Shown: positions 1 through 9,153, counted from the stretch's first letter. The stretch is DNA of 39,581 nucleotides from Desulfobacteraceae bacterium (GCA_016844935.1 JAERTK010000038.1:1-39581), one strand, 5' to 3'. Notes: generated from the sequence alone by a model not told the origin. Program-made: numbers and translations.

Positions 1-450
1 GTGCAAAAGGTGTTGAGGGAAGCCCACAACCTGGATCAATTCCGCGGCCTCTGGATCGAAACCCAAAAGCGCCGCCGGTTGATCAACCATCTGCTGGGCG
101 ATAACTTCAGTCCCGAGCTACTGCGGGAACTGGACAATATGGTTGATTTTGACCTGTACGATCTTTTTGCCCACCATGGCTACCATGCGCGAGCCCTCAA
201 GCGGCAAGAGCGTAATCGATTCTATCTCACGGGAAATCAGAGCTGGTTCGATGGTGTTGACCCCCAGGCAGCTACAGTGCTAAAAGGCCTGGGCTACCAA
301 TTCGAAATCGGAGGGAGCGATGCTCTGGAAACTCCGGCCTTATGGGAAGTTCCGGAGATTAGAATGGCTGGAGGGCTTGCGGCGCTCAAGATGATCGGGG
401 AGCCGGTGGATGTGATGAGGGATGCTAAAGGGAGGTTGTTTGCGGCATGA
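1..450 (+). CDS. hsdR: Type I restriction enzyme R subunit, C-terminal end (partial)
   Basis: This is the 3' end of a gene that begins upstream of the window; the GTG at base 1 is probably an internal valine codon rather than a start. The 149 residues resemble the C-terminal helical region of HsdR (EcoEI_R_C type), which contacts the methylase core; the helicase and nuclease domains would lie upstream. The stop overlaps the hsdS start by four bases (ATGA), so the two are translationally coupled. The assignment rests mainly on the hsdS and hsdM genes that follow, with the residue pattern as support. Known role of the family: ATP-dependent DNA translocation and cleavage of DNA unmethylated at the recognition site. 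Confidence 0.8.
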   Translation: MQKVLREAHNLDQFRGLWIETQKRRRLINHLLGDNFSPELLRELDNMVDFDLYDLFAHHGYHARALKRQERNRFYLTGNQSWFDGVDPQAATVLKGLGYQFEIGGSDALETPALWEVPEIRMAGGLAALKMIGEPVDVMRDAKGRLFAA

Positions 451-1571
451 GTGATGTGGTAACGCTTGGAGAAGTTTCGTGGATTGAAGCTCGAATTGTT
501 GATCCAACATTGGCCGAGTTTTCATCGTTGCCACATGTAAGCGCAGAAAACATCCTCACTCTGACAGGAGAAATGATCAATGTTCGTACAGCATTTGAAG
601 ATGGCATGGATAGTGGTAAGTATCAATTTGATAGAGGAGATGTTCTTTACTCGAAGTTGCGACCATACTTGCGTAAAGCGACTATTGTGAATTTTCAGGG
701 ATTATGCAGTGCTGACATTTATCCTATTAAGACGGATCAATTCCGCCTCGCTCCGGCCTTCCTAAGAGCCCTCCTTGTATCGGATGCTTTTACTGAATTT
801 GCTAACGCAGCATCAGCCCGATCGAGAATGCCAAAATTGAATCGCAAACAGCTTTTTGCATATGAATTTAAACTACCGCTTATTGATACACAAAATCGCA
901 TAGCCGCTCAGCTAAAAGCCCAACTGGCTGAAGTGGAAAAGGCTAGCAGGGTGGTAGAAACACAACTGAGTGAAACGACTAAACTCGCAGATTCCATTAT
1001 TTTTGACAGTATCAACAGAAACAAATCTGAGAAACACCGTCTCGGAGTTGTGCTGGAAGAAATAAAAGCGGGGATCGGAAAGAATTGGGCTGATTATCCC
1101 GTATTGGGAGCTACCCGTGAAGGATTGGCGCCCGCAAAGGAACCTCCGGGGAAAAAGCCCCAAAGATATAAACCAGCTTTTCCGGGAACTGTTTTTTACA
1201 ATCCCATGCGTATTCTCATCGGCTCGATCGCTTTTGTGGATAACGATGATGCCCCCGGTATTACCAGCCCCGATTATGTCGCCTTAAGAGGCAAAAAAGA
1301 AGTTGTGGATTCCTGCTGGTTCTATTACTGGTTGAGATCCCCTCTGGGCGAACAATGCATCAATTCTTTGGCTCGGGGCGCTGTCAGGGAACGAATGCTG
1401 TTCAATCGTCTGGCCGAAGGCGAAATAGATCTTCCCGATTATGATATTCAAAAGACGACATCAAGAGCTTTGAATGAACTGAAACCCATGCGACGAGTTA
1501 TTGAACAGAAACTGAATGAACTTAACCTGATGCCTTCAAAAATTCTGGCCCAAGCCTTTGAGATAAACTAA
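447..1571 (+). CDS. hsdS: Type I restriction-modification specificity subunit
   Basis: The 374-residue protein has the usual HsdS layout. A first target-recognition domain (about residues 1-165) ends in a conserved helix (about 155-190), and a second one (about 195-345) is followed by a terminal helix. In the second domain a stretch around GSIAFVDNDDAPGITSPDY is typical of these domains. HsdS chooses the bipartite DNA target for the M2S methylase and the R2M2S nuclease. It overlaps hsdR by four bases and hsdM begins two bases after its stop, so all three form one operon. Its codon use looks more A/T-rich than that of hsdM, which is common for specificity genes that exchange by recombination. 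The recognition sequence cannot be read from the protein. Confidence 0.9.
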   Translation: MSDVVTLGEVSWIEARIVDPTLAEFSSLPHVSAENILTLTGEMINVRTAFEDGMDSGKYQFDRGDVLYSKLRPYLRKATIVNFQGLCSADIYPIKTDQFRLAPAFLRALLVSDAFTEFANAASARSRMPKLNRKQLFAYEFKLPLIDTQNRIAAQLKAQLAEVEKASRVVETQLSETTKLADSIIFDSINRNKSEKHRLGVVLEEIKAGIGKNWADYPVLGATREGLAPAKEPPGKKPQRYKPAFPGTVFYNPMRILIGSIAFVDNDDAPGITSPDYVALRGKKEVVDSCWFYYWLRSPLGEQCINSLARGAVRERMLFNRLAEGEIDLPDYDIQKTTSRALNELKPMRRVIEQKLNELNLMPSKILAQAFEIN

Positions 1572-1573
1572 AT

Positions 1574-3511
1574 ATGCCTCGAATCAAGAAGAACAAACGC
1601 AAAAACACCAACGGAAAAAAGCCGCCCAAATCCATCAACTCCACCCAGTCCCTGTCAGCCTTTGTAAAAAGCATCTGCGACATTATGCGCCGCTCAAACT
1701 GCGCCGGCGCTCTGCAATATGTACCAGAACTGACCTGGATTCTGTTCCTGCGGATTCTGGATGCTCAGGAAGAACGTAACCGGGAGGCCTCCGAAGCCGT
1801 GGGGGGTGATTTCACTCCCGCCCTTGCCGCTCCCTTCCGTTGGCAGGACTGGGCCGCTCCTTACAGCGACAACCCAGACCACCCCCAAACCTCTGACGGC
1901 AAATCCTTTGGCTGGAAACGGCAAGAGCTGTTCGCCAAAGGGGACGGCAGACTTTTCGACTATATCAACAATGGACTGTTACCTCATATGCACGGGCTCG
2001 ATATGGACCCGCAGACCGGCCAGCCCAACCCTTCAGCTTCCCGGAAGCAGCGCATCATCGGCCGCATCATGACTGCCGTGGAGCGGGTGCGGGTGGATTC
2101 GGAGACCAATCTGAGGGACATCCTGGACAAAGTACACGAAATCAGCATCGACCACATCGAAGATACCCATTTCTTCACCCTTTCCCAGGTGTATGAAGAC
2201 CTGCTCCTAAAAATGGGGGAGAAAAACTCGGATGGTGGGCAGTTTTTTACCCCGCGCGAAGTGATCCGCGCCATGGTCCATGCTATTAATCCGAAACCGG
2301 GAGAAACCATATACGATCCCGGCTGCGGCACCGGGGGTTTTCTGGCCGTGGCCTATGAGCACATGGCCCGAAAGATGGGCAATGCCCCGGCCAGTACCGA
2401 CATCGACACCCTGAAACACGATACCTTTTTCGGCAGGGAAAAGGAAAACCTGGTTTTCCCCATTGCGCTTGCCAACCTGGTGCTGCACGGCATCGACCAG
2501 CCAAACCTGTGGCACGGCAACACGCTCACCAACCGCACCACCTACGGCGCTTTGTTTGAAAACGCACCACCGGTATTTGACATCATCCTCACCAACCCGC
2601 CCTTCGGTGGCAAGGAGGGAAAAGATGCTCAGAAGAATTTTTCCTTTGAAACCGGTTCCACCCAGGTGCTTTTTTTGCAAAACATCCTGGCGGAGCTGGC
2701 GCCCCAAGGCCGCTGCGGCATTGTTCTTGATGAAGGACTGCTGTTCCGCACCAACGAAAGTGCCTTTGTGGAGACCAAGCGCAAGCTGGTGGATGAGTGC
2801 GACCTTTGGGCCATTGTCAGTTTGCCCGGCGGGGTGTTTACCACGGCAGGCGCAGGCGTGAAAACCAATCTGCTGTTTTTTACCAAAGGGCGAACAACAG
2901 AGAAGGTTTGGTATTATGATCTTTCTCATCTCAAGGTTGGAAAGAAATCCCCCATGACTTTAGGCCATTTCGGTTTTTCAAGATCCGGCGAGATCGTGGG
3001 TGATGATCGGCTTCCCATTAGCCTCACCCGCGAGTGGCGTGAAGATGAGGAAACCAAAGATAAACCTTTTCCCACTTTTGCCCGCCTGTTATCCAAACGG
3101 GGTACTCCGGAAGGGGAGAGCCGTTATTCCTGGACCATGGATTTCACGGTACGCAGGGCCAGGGCCCGCGAAGAAATGGCACCCTATCAGGCTGATGTGG
3201 AAAAGCTGAAGCTTCGCATTATAGAACAAAAGGAACAGCTAAAAGCCCTTAAAAAGAAAAAGGCCACTCCGGAAATACTCAACAAAGTCAAAAAAGACAT
3301 CAAAACTCTGGAAAAATCGGCTCGCAAAGCCCAGACTAAAGCAGATGCCATCGATGCCGCCGTTTATGACCTGAAGGCAGTAAATCCAAATGCCGTCATC
3401 AAGGTAGACACCCGAACGCCGTTTGAGATCCTCTCAAACATTGAGGAACAAGGCAGAATTGTTTCAGAAACGCTTTTGAGACTGCGGGAACTTCTTGCAA
3501 AGCCCGATTGA
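1574..3511 (+). CDS. hsdM: Type I restriction-modification N6-adenine methyltransferase subunit
   Basis: The 645-residue protein carries the S-adenosylmethionine motif DPGCGTGG at residues 248-255 and the N6-adenine methylase motif NPPF at 341-344. An N-terminal HsdM_N helical domain (about 20-200) precedes them. The C-terminal 110 residues include a lysine-rich coiled coil (about 535-600), the part that usually contacts HsdS. The protein methylates adenine in the target chosen by HsdS and protects host DNA. It starts two bases after the hsdS stop. The gene order R-S-M differs from the classic R-M-S order of EcoKI. No frameshift or missing motif was seen, so the methylase should be functional. 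Confidence 0.95.
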   Translation: MPRIKKNKRKNTNGKKPPKSINSTQSLSAFVKSICDIMRRSNCAGALQYVPELTWILFLRILDAQEERNREASEAVGGDFTPALAAPFRWQDWAAPYSDNPDHPQTSDGKSFGWKRQELFAKGDGRLFDYINNGLLPHMHGLDMDPQTGQPNPSASRKQRIIGRIMTAVERVRVDSETNLRDILDKVHEISIDHIEDTHFFTLSQVYEDLLLKMGEKNSDGGQFFTPREVIRAMVHAINPKPGETIYDPGCGTGGFLAVAYEHMARKMGNAPASTDIDTLKHDTFFGREKENLVFPIALANLVLHGIDQPNLWHGNTLTNRTTYGALFENAPPVFDIILTNPPFGGKEGKDAQKNFSFETGSTQVLFLQNILAELAPQGRCGIVLDEGLLFRTNESAFVETKRKLVDECDLWAIVSLPGGVFTTAGAGVKTNLLFFTKGRTTEKVWYYDLSHLKVGKKSPMTLGHFGFSRSGEIVGDDRLPISLTREWREDEETKDKPFPTFARLLSKRGTPEGESRYSWTMDFTVRRARAREEMAPYQADVEKLKLRIIEQKEQLKALKKKKATPEILNKVKKDIKTLEKSARKAQTKADAIDAAVYDLKAVNPNAVIKVDTRTPFEILSNIEEQGRIVSETLLRLRELLAKPD

Positions 3512-3565
3512 GATGGTCATGTATTTCATGATCTGATTTGCCATTAACAACGTCATGGGTGAGTT

Positions 3566-4285
3566 ATGAACTCTGTTATGAACATATATTGCGATGAAAG
3601 TTGCCATTTGCCGAATGATGACCAGAAATCCATGGTTCTTGGCGCCTTATGGACTTTCAAAAGCAATACCGCGAAACATAATCAAGCCATTGCCGATTTG
3701 AAGAAAAGGCATAACCTTTCCCGGTTTTTCGAGATCAAATGGACAAAGGTTTCTCCCTCTAAGATTAATTTCTACGTCGAGTTGGTCAACTATTTTTTTG
3801 ACAACAGGACAATGGGGTTTCGTGCATGGGTTATAGCAGACAAATTGATTTTGCATCATGCTGCTTACCAGCAGACCCACGATGATTGGTATTACAAGAT
3901 GTATTTTTATCTGTTAAGAAATTTGATATCCACGAACAGGAGATATCATATCTATCTCGATATCAAAGATACTCGCAGCAGGATGAAACTTCGCAGGCTG
4001 CGGAACGTGTTGAGCAATGCAAATTATGACTTCTCGAGAGAAATCATTGAACGGATTCAGCATGTCCATTCACATGACATCGGACTTATGCAATTGGTAG
4101 ATGTTCTGATAGGCGCTGTTTCCTATCATGCCCGCGGTCTTTCGAGCAGCTCCGCTAAGAATGAGATTGTTCACTTAATCAAAACACGGACGGGGTTGAC
4201 CCTTAAACAAAATACCTTGCCGACAGCACGTAAATTCAACCTTTGCATCTGGCGGCCAAATCCCTTGGGGTTCGAAAATGTCTGA
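3566..4285 (+). CDS. DUF3800 domain protein, predicted RNase H-like nuclease
   Basis: The 239-residue protein begins with the acidic motif of the DUF3800 family (YCDES; D10, E11) and has further conserved acidic residues: E56 in EIKWT, D132 in YLDIKD and D179 in the MQLVDVLIGAV motif. This set is the presumed metal-binding active site of an RNase H-like fold. DUF3800 proteins are common in defence islands but their substrate is unknown. An ATG at 3578 is an alternative start, four residues in. The next gene begins inside its last codons (4278), so the two are probably translated together. A/T-rich codons and the position just behind a type I restriction system suggest it arrived with the island. 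Confidence 0.8.
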   Translation: MNSVMNIYCDESCHLPNDDQKSMVLGALWTFKSNTAKHNQAIADLKKRHNLSRFFEIKWTKVSPSKINFYVELVNYFFDNRTMGFRAWVIADKLILHHAAYQQTHDDWYYKMYFYLLRNLISTNRRYHIYLDIKDTRSRMKLRRLRNVLSNANYDFSREIIERIQHVHSHDIGLMQLVDVLIGAVSYHARGLSSSSAKNEIVHLIKTRTGLTLKQNTLPTARKFNLCIWRPNPLGFENV

Positions 4286-4802
4286 GTGGTTGCCGGAAAA
4301 GGCGCTGGTCAATCCTTGGACAGCCAATACGTATGACATGCTTTACCATATATTTTATCGGGATATTCGAGATTATGATCTCCGTTACATGGGAAAAAAT
4401 GTCTGGATTTTTCAGGATATGGAAGATGGCAAGGAGAAAATTTTCTGGCACCTGACAACACGCGAGATAAAACCTAAAAAGATTCCCCGCCGAAAGCGGA
4501 AATTTTATCCAGTCAATCGGAAAGATACTGAAGGGGAAAGACTTCCGGATTTTCGAAGATGCGAGCGATTGCCGTGGATAAAACCTTTGATTGAAAATCC
4601 TTTGCAACCTGAGGTGCTTGCCTGGGATTATGAAGAGGGTGATCAGAGAATAAAGACTTATGTTTGGATTGAAAAATATGATTTTGTTGTGATTATGAAA
4701 AAGTATCCTGATGGAAAGTGCAGGCTGATTACATCGTTCTATGTGGATAATAAATACAAGCGGGATGATTTTAAAAGAAAATATTCAAACCGTATCAAAT
4801 AG
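4278..4802 (+). CDS. Small protein, possibly BECR/RelE-fold nuclease-like
   Basis: The 174-residue protein overlaps the end of the DUF3800 gene by eight bases. I do not recognise it with certainty. Its last 70 residues, with strands around TYVWIEKYDFVVIMKK and RLITSFYVDNKYKRDDF, resemble the phage Barnase-EndoU-ColicinE5/RelE (PBECR) group, in which a terminal strand plus a basic helix ends the nuclease domain. The N-terminal half is rich in W, Y and basic residues. No signal peptide or membrane segment is seen. If the fold is right it could be an RNase toxin or effector working with the DUF3800 protein. That function is inference only; the coding status is supported by the overlap, codon use and length. 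Confidence 0.55.
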   Translation: MSEWLPEKALVNPWTANTYDMLYHIFYRDIRDYDLRYMGKNVWIFQDMEDGKEKIFWHLTTREIKPKKIPRRKRKFYPVNRKDTEGERLPDFRRCERLPWIKPLIENPLQPEVLAWDYEEGDQRIKTYVWIEKYDFVVIMKKYPDGKCRLITSFYVDNKYKRDDFKRKYSNRIK

Positions 4803-4827
4803 GAAAGGCCTGCTCGGACGGCAGGCC
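4797..4827 (-). terminator. Probable Rho-independent terminator for the leftward operon
   Basis: A perfect 7-bp stem (GGCCTGC / GCAGGCC, 4807-4813 and 4821-4827) with a 7-base loop is followed on the minus strand by TTTCCTATTT. It lies about 145 bases past the ferredoxin stop. On the plus strand no T-run follows, so it fits leftward transcription best, though it may also slow transcripts arriving from the defence genes. Confidence 0.5.
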
Positions 4828-4971
4828 CATCTCCTTCGGCTCTTACACCCTGATGGGATGGCCGATGAGTGCGTTTAATATATTATTATCTTTGTCGGTT
4901 GTCAACCTCCAAAATATGCAGGACAAAGGGGAGCAAATGCAGTACTGCCGTCACGGGGTGTCCCTCTGAAG

Positions 4972-5292
4972 CTATCTGGACACCCTGAAATGTTCTCCCG
5001 TCTTTTTCCGCTTCCACCGGACCCGCTGGGTGAGGGGGAGGTGCATCTGAATAGCACCCGGCCTGGGGCAGACCCCTTCGCAGCATCCGCCGTACCAGCA
5101 TTCCTCCGCAAAGAGCACGATGGGCGGCTTTCCTTTTAGAGGGTTGGGGATGAGCACGTCCACCTGGCAAACATCCACACATTGATTGCACCCGTTACAG
5201 ATTTGCGCATCAAAGGTCACGGGGTTTCCCGGTGTACAGGCGTTGGGAAAAGCATAGATCTTTTTTTGGGGCATGGAGTTTTCTTTTTCCAT
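4972..5292 (-). CDS. AprB-like 4Fe-4S ferredoxin subunit
   Basis: A small two-cluster ferredoxin of about 106 residues. Cluster one is complete (CNGCNQCVDVC, CxxCxxCxxxC). Cluster two reads CWYGGCCEGVCP where the family pattern is CWYCGCC...CP, so the second cysteine is glycine (GGC instead of TGC). The tail RVRWKRKKTGEHFRV is typical of AprB-like partners of AprA-like flavoproteins, but the long AprB C-terminal extension is absent. It probably passes electrons between the flavoprotein encoded directly upstream and the cell's electron pool. A TTG at 5298 overlaps the flavoprotein stop by four bases; ATG 5292 is preferred, and ATG 5274 is a second possibility. It is the last gene of the TRAP operon. 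Confidence 0.85.
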   Translation of the reverse strand: MEKENSMPQKKIYAFPNACTPGNPVTFDAQICNGCNQCVDVCQVDVLIPNPLKGKPPIVLFAEECWYGGCCEGVCPRPGAIQMHLPLTQRVRWKRKKTGEHFRVSR

Positions 5293-5294
5293 CT

Positions 5295-7235
5295 TCAACC
5301 GTGCCTTTCATAGTTTTCCGCAAGGGGTTTCCAGAAATCAAGGGGCATCTCTCGGGATGAAATGCGGTCATCAAGGTTTTTAAGGACGATCCATTTTTTC
5401 CAATGGGAAGGGTCTTCGCTCATGTGATCCAATCGCTTGAATCCCAGTTGTGGGGAGTCGGCTTTTCTGGCCATGGATGCGAGAACGATCATTTCGTTGC
5501 AGGTGAGGATGTTGTACACCTCCAGGGTCCGCATGAGTTTGTGGGGGTTGTCCACCGAGATGCGGTCTGAATCGTATTGTTGTAGCTCTTTGATGGAAAT
5601 GAGCGCCAGATCCAACAGTTCATCATTTTTGAATTCTCCGCAGTAGTTCTGCATGATGCGGCAGGCGGCGGCATTCAGTTCCTTCCATTCGATCTCTTCA
5701 CGGTTTTCAAGGGGCTTGTAAACCCTGGACTTTTCGCTATCCACCTGCTTTCGGTTTAAACCGGGGCAGGCGGATTTCTTCGCATATTCAGCCGCCTTTC
5801 TCCCCGCATACCGGCCCGTGGTGGCGGCATGATAGTGGTAATTGGCCGCAAAAAGAGCATCGCCCGCCGCGAAATATCCTTCAAGGTTCGTCATGAGATT
5901 CCAGTCCGTCACGAGGCCCCCCGCATCGCCGATCTCGCCGCCCGTGCGGTCCTGGGGCCTTATGCTTCCCCGCATGGGATCACTTCCCAGAAATAGATAG
6001 CTCTGAAGCAGGTCCTTTGTGGGGTCAAATCCGGCTTCCGTATAGTAGACATGCACGGGAATCCGGGTTTTTCCCTCTTCTCCCACCATGTGGCCCCAGA
6101 TGGCCCGACGTTCATGTTCGGGCATGCGGGAGAGATCGGCATAGAGGGGCAGGCGGAACTCTCCTTTGCGAATACGGTCTTCCAGGTCGGGTATGGGTTC
6201 CGGCCGTTTGTGTTCATGGACGGGGGTCCGCTCTCCCATGAATTTCTGCCCCGGTGCGGGCATGCACCGCTCCCCTACGGTTTCCAGTATCTTTCCGTCG
6301 CGATCCACCCAGGGAATCTCCTTGCCATCGGCATCCACAAGGGAGCAGGGGACCCAGGTGTTCAGGGCGTTCCCGTGGCTGTAAGGCTGGAATGCATGGG
6401 GACTGCCAAAGGATGTGGGAAGGGATTTCTCCATCATGGTGAACTCCGCGCCGGCCCGCCAACTCATGGCGTGGCCGTCACCCACAATCTGTGTGGGTCG
6501 GAAGTTGGCATTCCCCCGGATTTCGGTGGAAAAGCACCAGTTCCGCTGGTGCCTGGAAAGGCCGTTCACCACGGCTTTGGCGCGGAAGATCAAGAATTCA
6601 CCGGTCCGGCAGTGAAAACCCGTGGCCCCGATGACCCGGCTGCCCGGTTTTCCGTCTACCGTCAGAAGCCCTGTGGCCATAATGCGGTCCAGTATTTTCA
6701 CACCGAGTTTCTTGCATTCCTTGAACAGGGAACCTTTGAAGGTGCTCCCGCGAACCCTGAAATGAACCCGGCTTTTGTAGTCATAGGCAAAGAGAAATTT
6801 CGTTTCTTCGTCTCGAAAGGGCGCGCCCTTGAAATCATCGTGAACGTCCCGGATGACGCCGCCCATCTTTTCAAGCTCAAGGAGGGTGTCGTAGCTCTCC
6901 CGGGCCGCAATATATCTCGAAAGGGCGTTGGTGTATCCACCGGTCATGTCGAGCTCCCATTGAACCAGTTCCTCAGCTGTGATGGATGATCCGGGATGGG
7001 GTGTGTTGAGCCAGTGGTCGCAACCGGAGCCCCCTGAACCGCTCTTCAGGGTGGCGCCTTTTTCAACCAGCACAACATTTTGACCCATGCGGGCGGCACT
7101 GATGGCGGCCCAGCATCCGGCGATGCCGCCTCCCAGAATCAACACATCCGATGGAACGGTTGTTTCTTCGCCGTACCTGATGGGGTAGGGCCATTCCAGA
7201 AGGCCGTGGGTCTTGATATATTGTGCCCAGTTCAT
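5295..7235 (-). CDS. AprA-like FAD-dependent oxidoreductase (fumarate reductase/APS reductase family)
   Basis: The 646-residue protein, about the length of AprA, has an N-terminal dinucleotide-binding motif GGGIAG (35-40) with the acidic end of the second strand at E58. A second FAD contact is FAAGD at 455-459, followed by GRYAGRKAA. A helical C-terminal domain (about 510-646) ends in a region rich in W and K that resembles AprA relatives. The family reduces or oxidises small acids using FAD and a ferredoxin partner. This is a paralogue of adenylylsulfate reductase rather than AprA itself, since it sits with a transporter and not with sat or qmo genes. A strong ribosome site (GGAGGAG) precedes ATG 7235. 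The true substrate is unknown and is probably what the TRAP system imports. Confidence 0.85.
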   Translation of the reverse strand: MNWAQYIKTHGLLEWPYPIRYGEETTVPSDVLILGGGIAGCWAAISAARMGQNVVLVEKGATLKSGSGGSGCDHWLNTPHPGSSITAEELVQWELDMTGGYTNALSRYIAARESYDTLLELEKMGGVIRDVHDDFKGAPFRDEETKFLFAYDYKSRVHFRVRGSTFKGSLFKECKKLGVKILDRIMATGLLTVDGKPGSRVIGATGFHCRTGEFLIFRAKAVVNGLSRHQRNWCFSTEIRGNANFRPTQIVGDGHAMSWRAGAEFTMMEKSLPTSFGSPHAFQPYSHGNALNTWVPCSLVDADGKEIPWVDRDGKILETVGERCMPAPGQKFMGERTPVHEHKRPEPIPDLEDRIRKGEFRLPLYADLSRMPEHERRAIWGHMVGEEGKTRIPVHVYYTEAGFDPTKDLLQSYLFLGSDPMRGSIRPQDRTGGEIGDAGGLVTDWNLMTNLEGYFAAGDALFAANYHYHAATTGRYAGRKAAEYAKKSACPGLNRKQVDSEKSRVYKPLENREEIEWKELNAAACRIMQNYCGEFKNDELLDLALISIKELQQYDSDRISVDNPHKLMRTLEVYNILTCNEMIVLASMARKADSPQLGFKRLDHMSEDPSHWKKWIVLKNLDDRISSREMPLDFWKPLAENYERHG

Positions 7236-7278
7236 CTTCTCCTCCGTTCCCTGGTGATTTCCGGTCGGTATGAACTTA

Positions 7279-9153
7279 TCAATCTTTTCTTTTCCGTCTC
7301 TGCAGAACTATTCCACCGGCAAATACCATCAGGCCTGCTGTCAGGGCCCCGTAGCTGTGCGTGAAAATGAAGATCATCAACAGAAAGCCGGATATTAAAA
7401 AAAAGAACCTTTCAATGGGGGTACATCGGTTATGGTAATACCCCACAAAGGAAATTTCGAATGCAAAAAAGAGAATGATCACCGCTGCCAGACCCGCACA
7501 TTCGTACAGGATGTTTCCGCTCGGTTGAAACAGAAGGATCGGGCAATAGATGAACATGAAAGGGATCAGAAAACCGGCCAGGGCCGCCTTGGTGGACTCA
7601 ATGGTTGTGGGTATATATTTGGCCCCGGCAATTTTTGAGGCAATCAGCGAAACCATGGCCACAGGGGGGGTAAGAAAGGCAAATACGCTGACAAACATGG
7701 CAAAGAAATGCCCCTGTTCAAAGGGAATGCCCATCTTTTTGAGGGCAGGAACGGTAAAAACACTCACAATAATGTAAGAGGTGATGGATGCGCCGCCCAT
7801 TCCCAGAATAATGGAGATGCCCCATATGAGAATCAGGGCCAGAAACAGAGACCCGTGACTCCACTCCTCGATTCCCGTAATCAGTTTCACCCCGATGCCG
7901 CTCATGCTCAGGGTGCTTAAAATCAGTCCCACGCAGGCAACCGACGTTCCGATGGCGGCCCCCTGTCGGGCCCCTTCCGCAAACCCGTTCATATACTGGG
8001 CCAGCGACGGCCGCGTTTTTTTCCGGATCAGGGAGATGACAACCGTGATTACAATGGCCCAGAACCCCACATAATTGATTGAGAAGCCTCGCATGAGCAG
8101 GACCACAATGGCCCCCAGTGGAACAATGAAGTTGATGGAAGAAAGGGCCAGTTCCTTGAGATCCATTTTATCTTCCAAAACTGCTGCTTCCTCCACCCGC
8201 ATGCCCCGTTTGCCGGCCAGAAAATAGACATACAGGCCGATGGTCATAAAATATATGGCCGCAGGGAGAAGGGCCATTTTCATGATGTCCACATAGGGGA
8301 TGCCTGCCAGCCCCGCCATGGCAAATGCGGTCATTCCCATAATGGGCGGCATAATCTGTCCACCGTTGGATGCAGCCGCCTCAATGCCGCCTGCCTCTGC
8401 CGGTTTGAATCCGCTCTTTTTCATTAGGGGAATGGTAAAGGAGCCCGTAACTGCAACATTGGCCGCCGCACTACCGGTAACAGATCCCACGCCCGCGCTG
8501 GCGACCACTGCCATCATGGCAGCGCCGCCCCTGATCTTGCTCATGACGATCTTTCCAATGGAAATGAAAAATTTGATGGCGCCCGTGGCATTCAACACCC
8601 CGCCGAACAGGATAAAGAGAAAGAGAAAATTGGCTGAAATATGAAGGAATGCATAGACCCCTCCCTCAAAAGAGATGGAGAGATTGCTGATGGTTTGATC
8701 CAGCGGCATGGACTGGCTTTTCAAAGGACCCGGCAGGTACGGCCCAAGGAAGCCGTAACCCACAACGGAGATGGAGAGGATGGGAAGAAACAAACCGAAT
8801 GCCTGCCGTGTCAGTTCCAAGGCCAGAAAGATAATGATAACCCCGACGGTCAGATCCAGATAGGTGTTGAAATAGGCTCTTTCCTGGATTCCTTCCCAGT
8901 TAAACAGAATATAGGTGAAAGCGAGGATTGTCACAATACCGAGGATGCCGGTCCACAAGGTGAAAGCCCCGGATTTTGAGCCCGCCATGCTCGCAGCCAC
9001 CGTGATCAGGAAACAAAGGGCGATGTGGATGCTGAGATAAGGAATGGTCGACATCAACAGGACTTGGGATGAGACCATTTGGAATGTTACAAGACCCAGG
9101 GTCAGGACGGTCAACATGACCCGAATAGGGGTCCAGGGGGCGCTCTGTGTCAA
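7279..9153 (-). CDS. TRAP transporter permease, fused 4TM/12TM (TAXI type)
   Basis: This 624-residue polytopic membrane protein combines the small (DctQ-like) and large (DctM-like) TRAP permease parts in one chain, as is usual for TAXI-type TRAP systems. Glycine-rich segments such as GGVLNATGAIKFF, GSAAANVAVTGSF and GMGGASITSYI match the repeated scaffold and transport motifs of the large subunit. TRAP systems use the sodium or proton gradient and a periplasmic binding protein to import organic acids. The start is TTG 9153, chosen because a good ribosome site (GAGGTG) lies about six bases upstream; the ATG at 9158 is out of frame. It follows the TAXI gene in one operon and is followed by the flavoprotein after 43 bases. 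Confidence 0.93.
   Translation of the reverse strand: MTQSAPWTPIRVMLTVLTLGLVTFQMVSSQVLLMSTIPYLSIHIALCFLITVAASMAGSKSGAFTLWTGILGIVTILAFTYILFNWEGIQERAYFNTYLDLTVGVIIIFLALELTRQAFGLFLPILSISVVGYGFLGPYLPGPLKSQSMPLDQTISNLSISFEGGVYAFLHISANFLFLFILFGGVLNATGAIKFFISIGKIVMSKIRGGAAMMAVVASAGVGSVTGSAAANVAVTGSFTIPLMKKSGFKPAEAGGIEAAASNGGQIMPPIMGMTAFAMAGLAGIPYVDIMKMALLPAAIYFMTIGLYVYFLAGKRGMRVEEAAVLEDKMDLKELALSSINFIVPLGAIVVLLMRGFSINYVGFWAIVITVVISLIRKKTRPSLAQYMNGFAEGARQGAAIGTSVACVGLILSTLSMSGIGVKLITGIEEWSHGSLFLALILIWGISIILGMGGASITSYIIVSVFTVPALKKMGIPFEQGHFFAMFVSVFAFLTPPVAMVSLIASKIAGAKYIPTTIESTKAALAGFLIPFMFIYCPILLFQPSGNILYECAGLAAVIILFFAFEISFVGYYHNRCTPIERFFFLISGFLLMIFIFTHSYGALTAGLMVFAGGIVLQRRKRKD

Noticed and set aside
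2207..2929. A 240-codon leftward reading frame opposite hsdM
   Set aside because: It covers the conserved methylase motifs of hsdM on the other strand and shows no features of its own.
4807..4827. Terminator for the rightward defence genes
   Set aside because: No T-run follows the stem on the plus strand, while a T-rich stretch follows on the minus strand.
6051..6989. A 312-codon rightward reading frame opposite the AprA-like gene
   Set aside because: It is antisense to a clear flavoprotein, is rich in G, P and H as expected for a shadow frame, and has no ribosome site.
5295..7235. True adenylylsulfate reductase alpha subunit (AprA)
   Set aside because: The gene lies in a transporter operon without sat or qmo genes, and its ferredoxin partner lacks the AprB tail; a paralogue is more likely.
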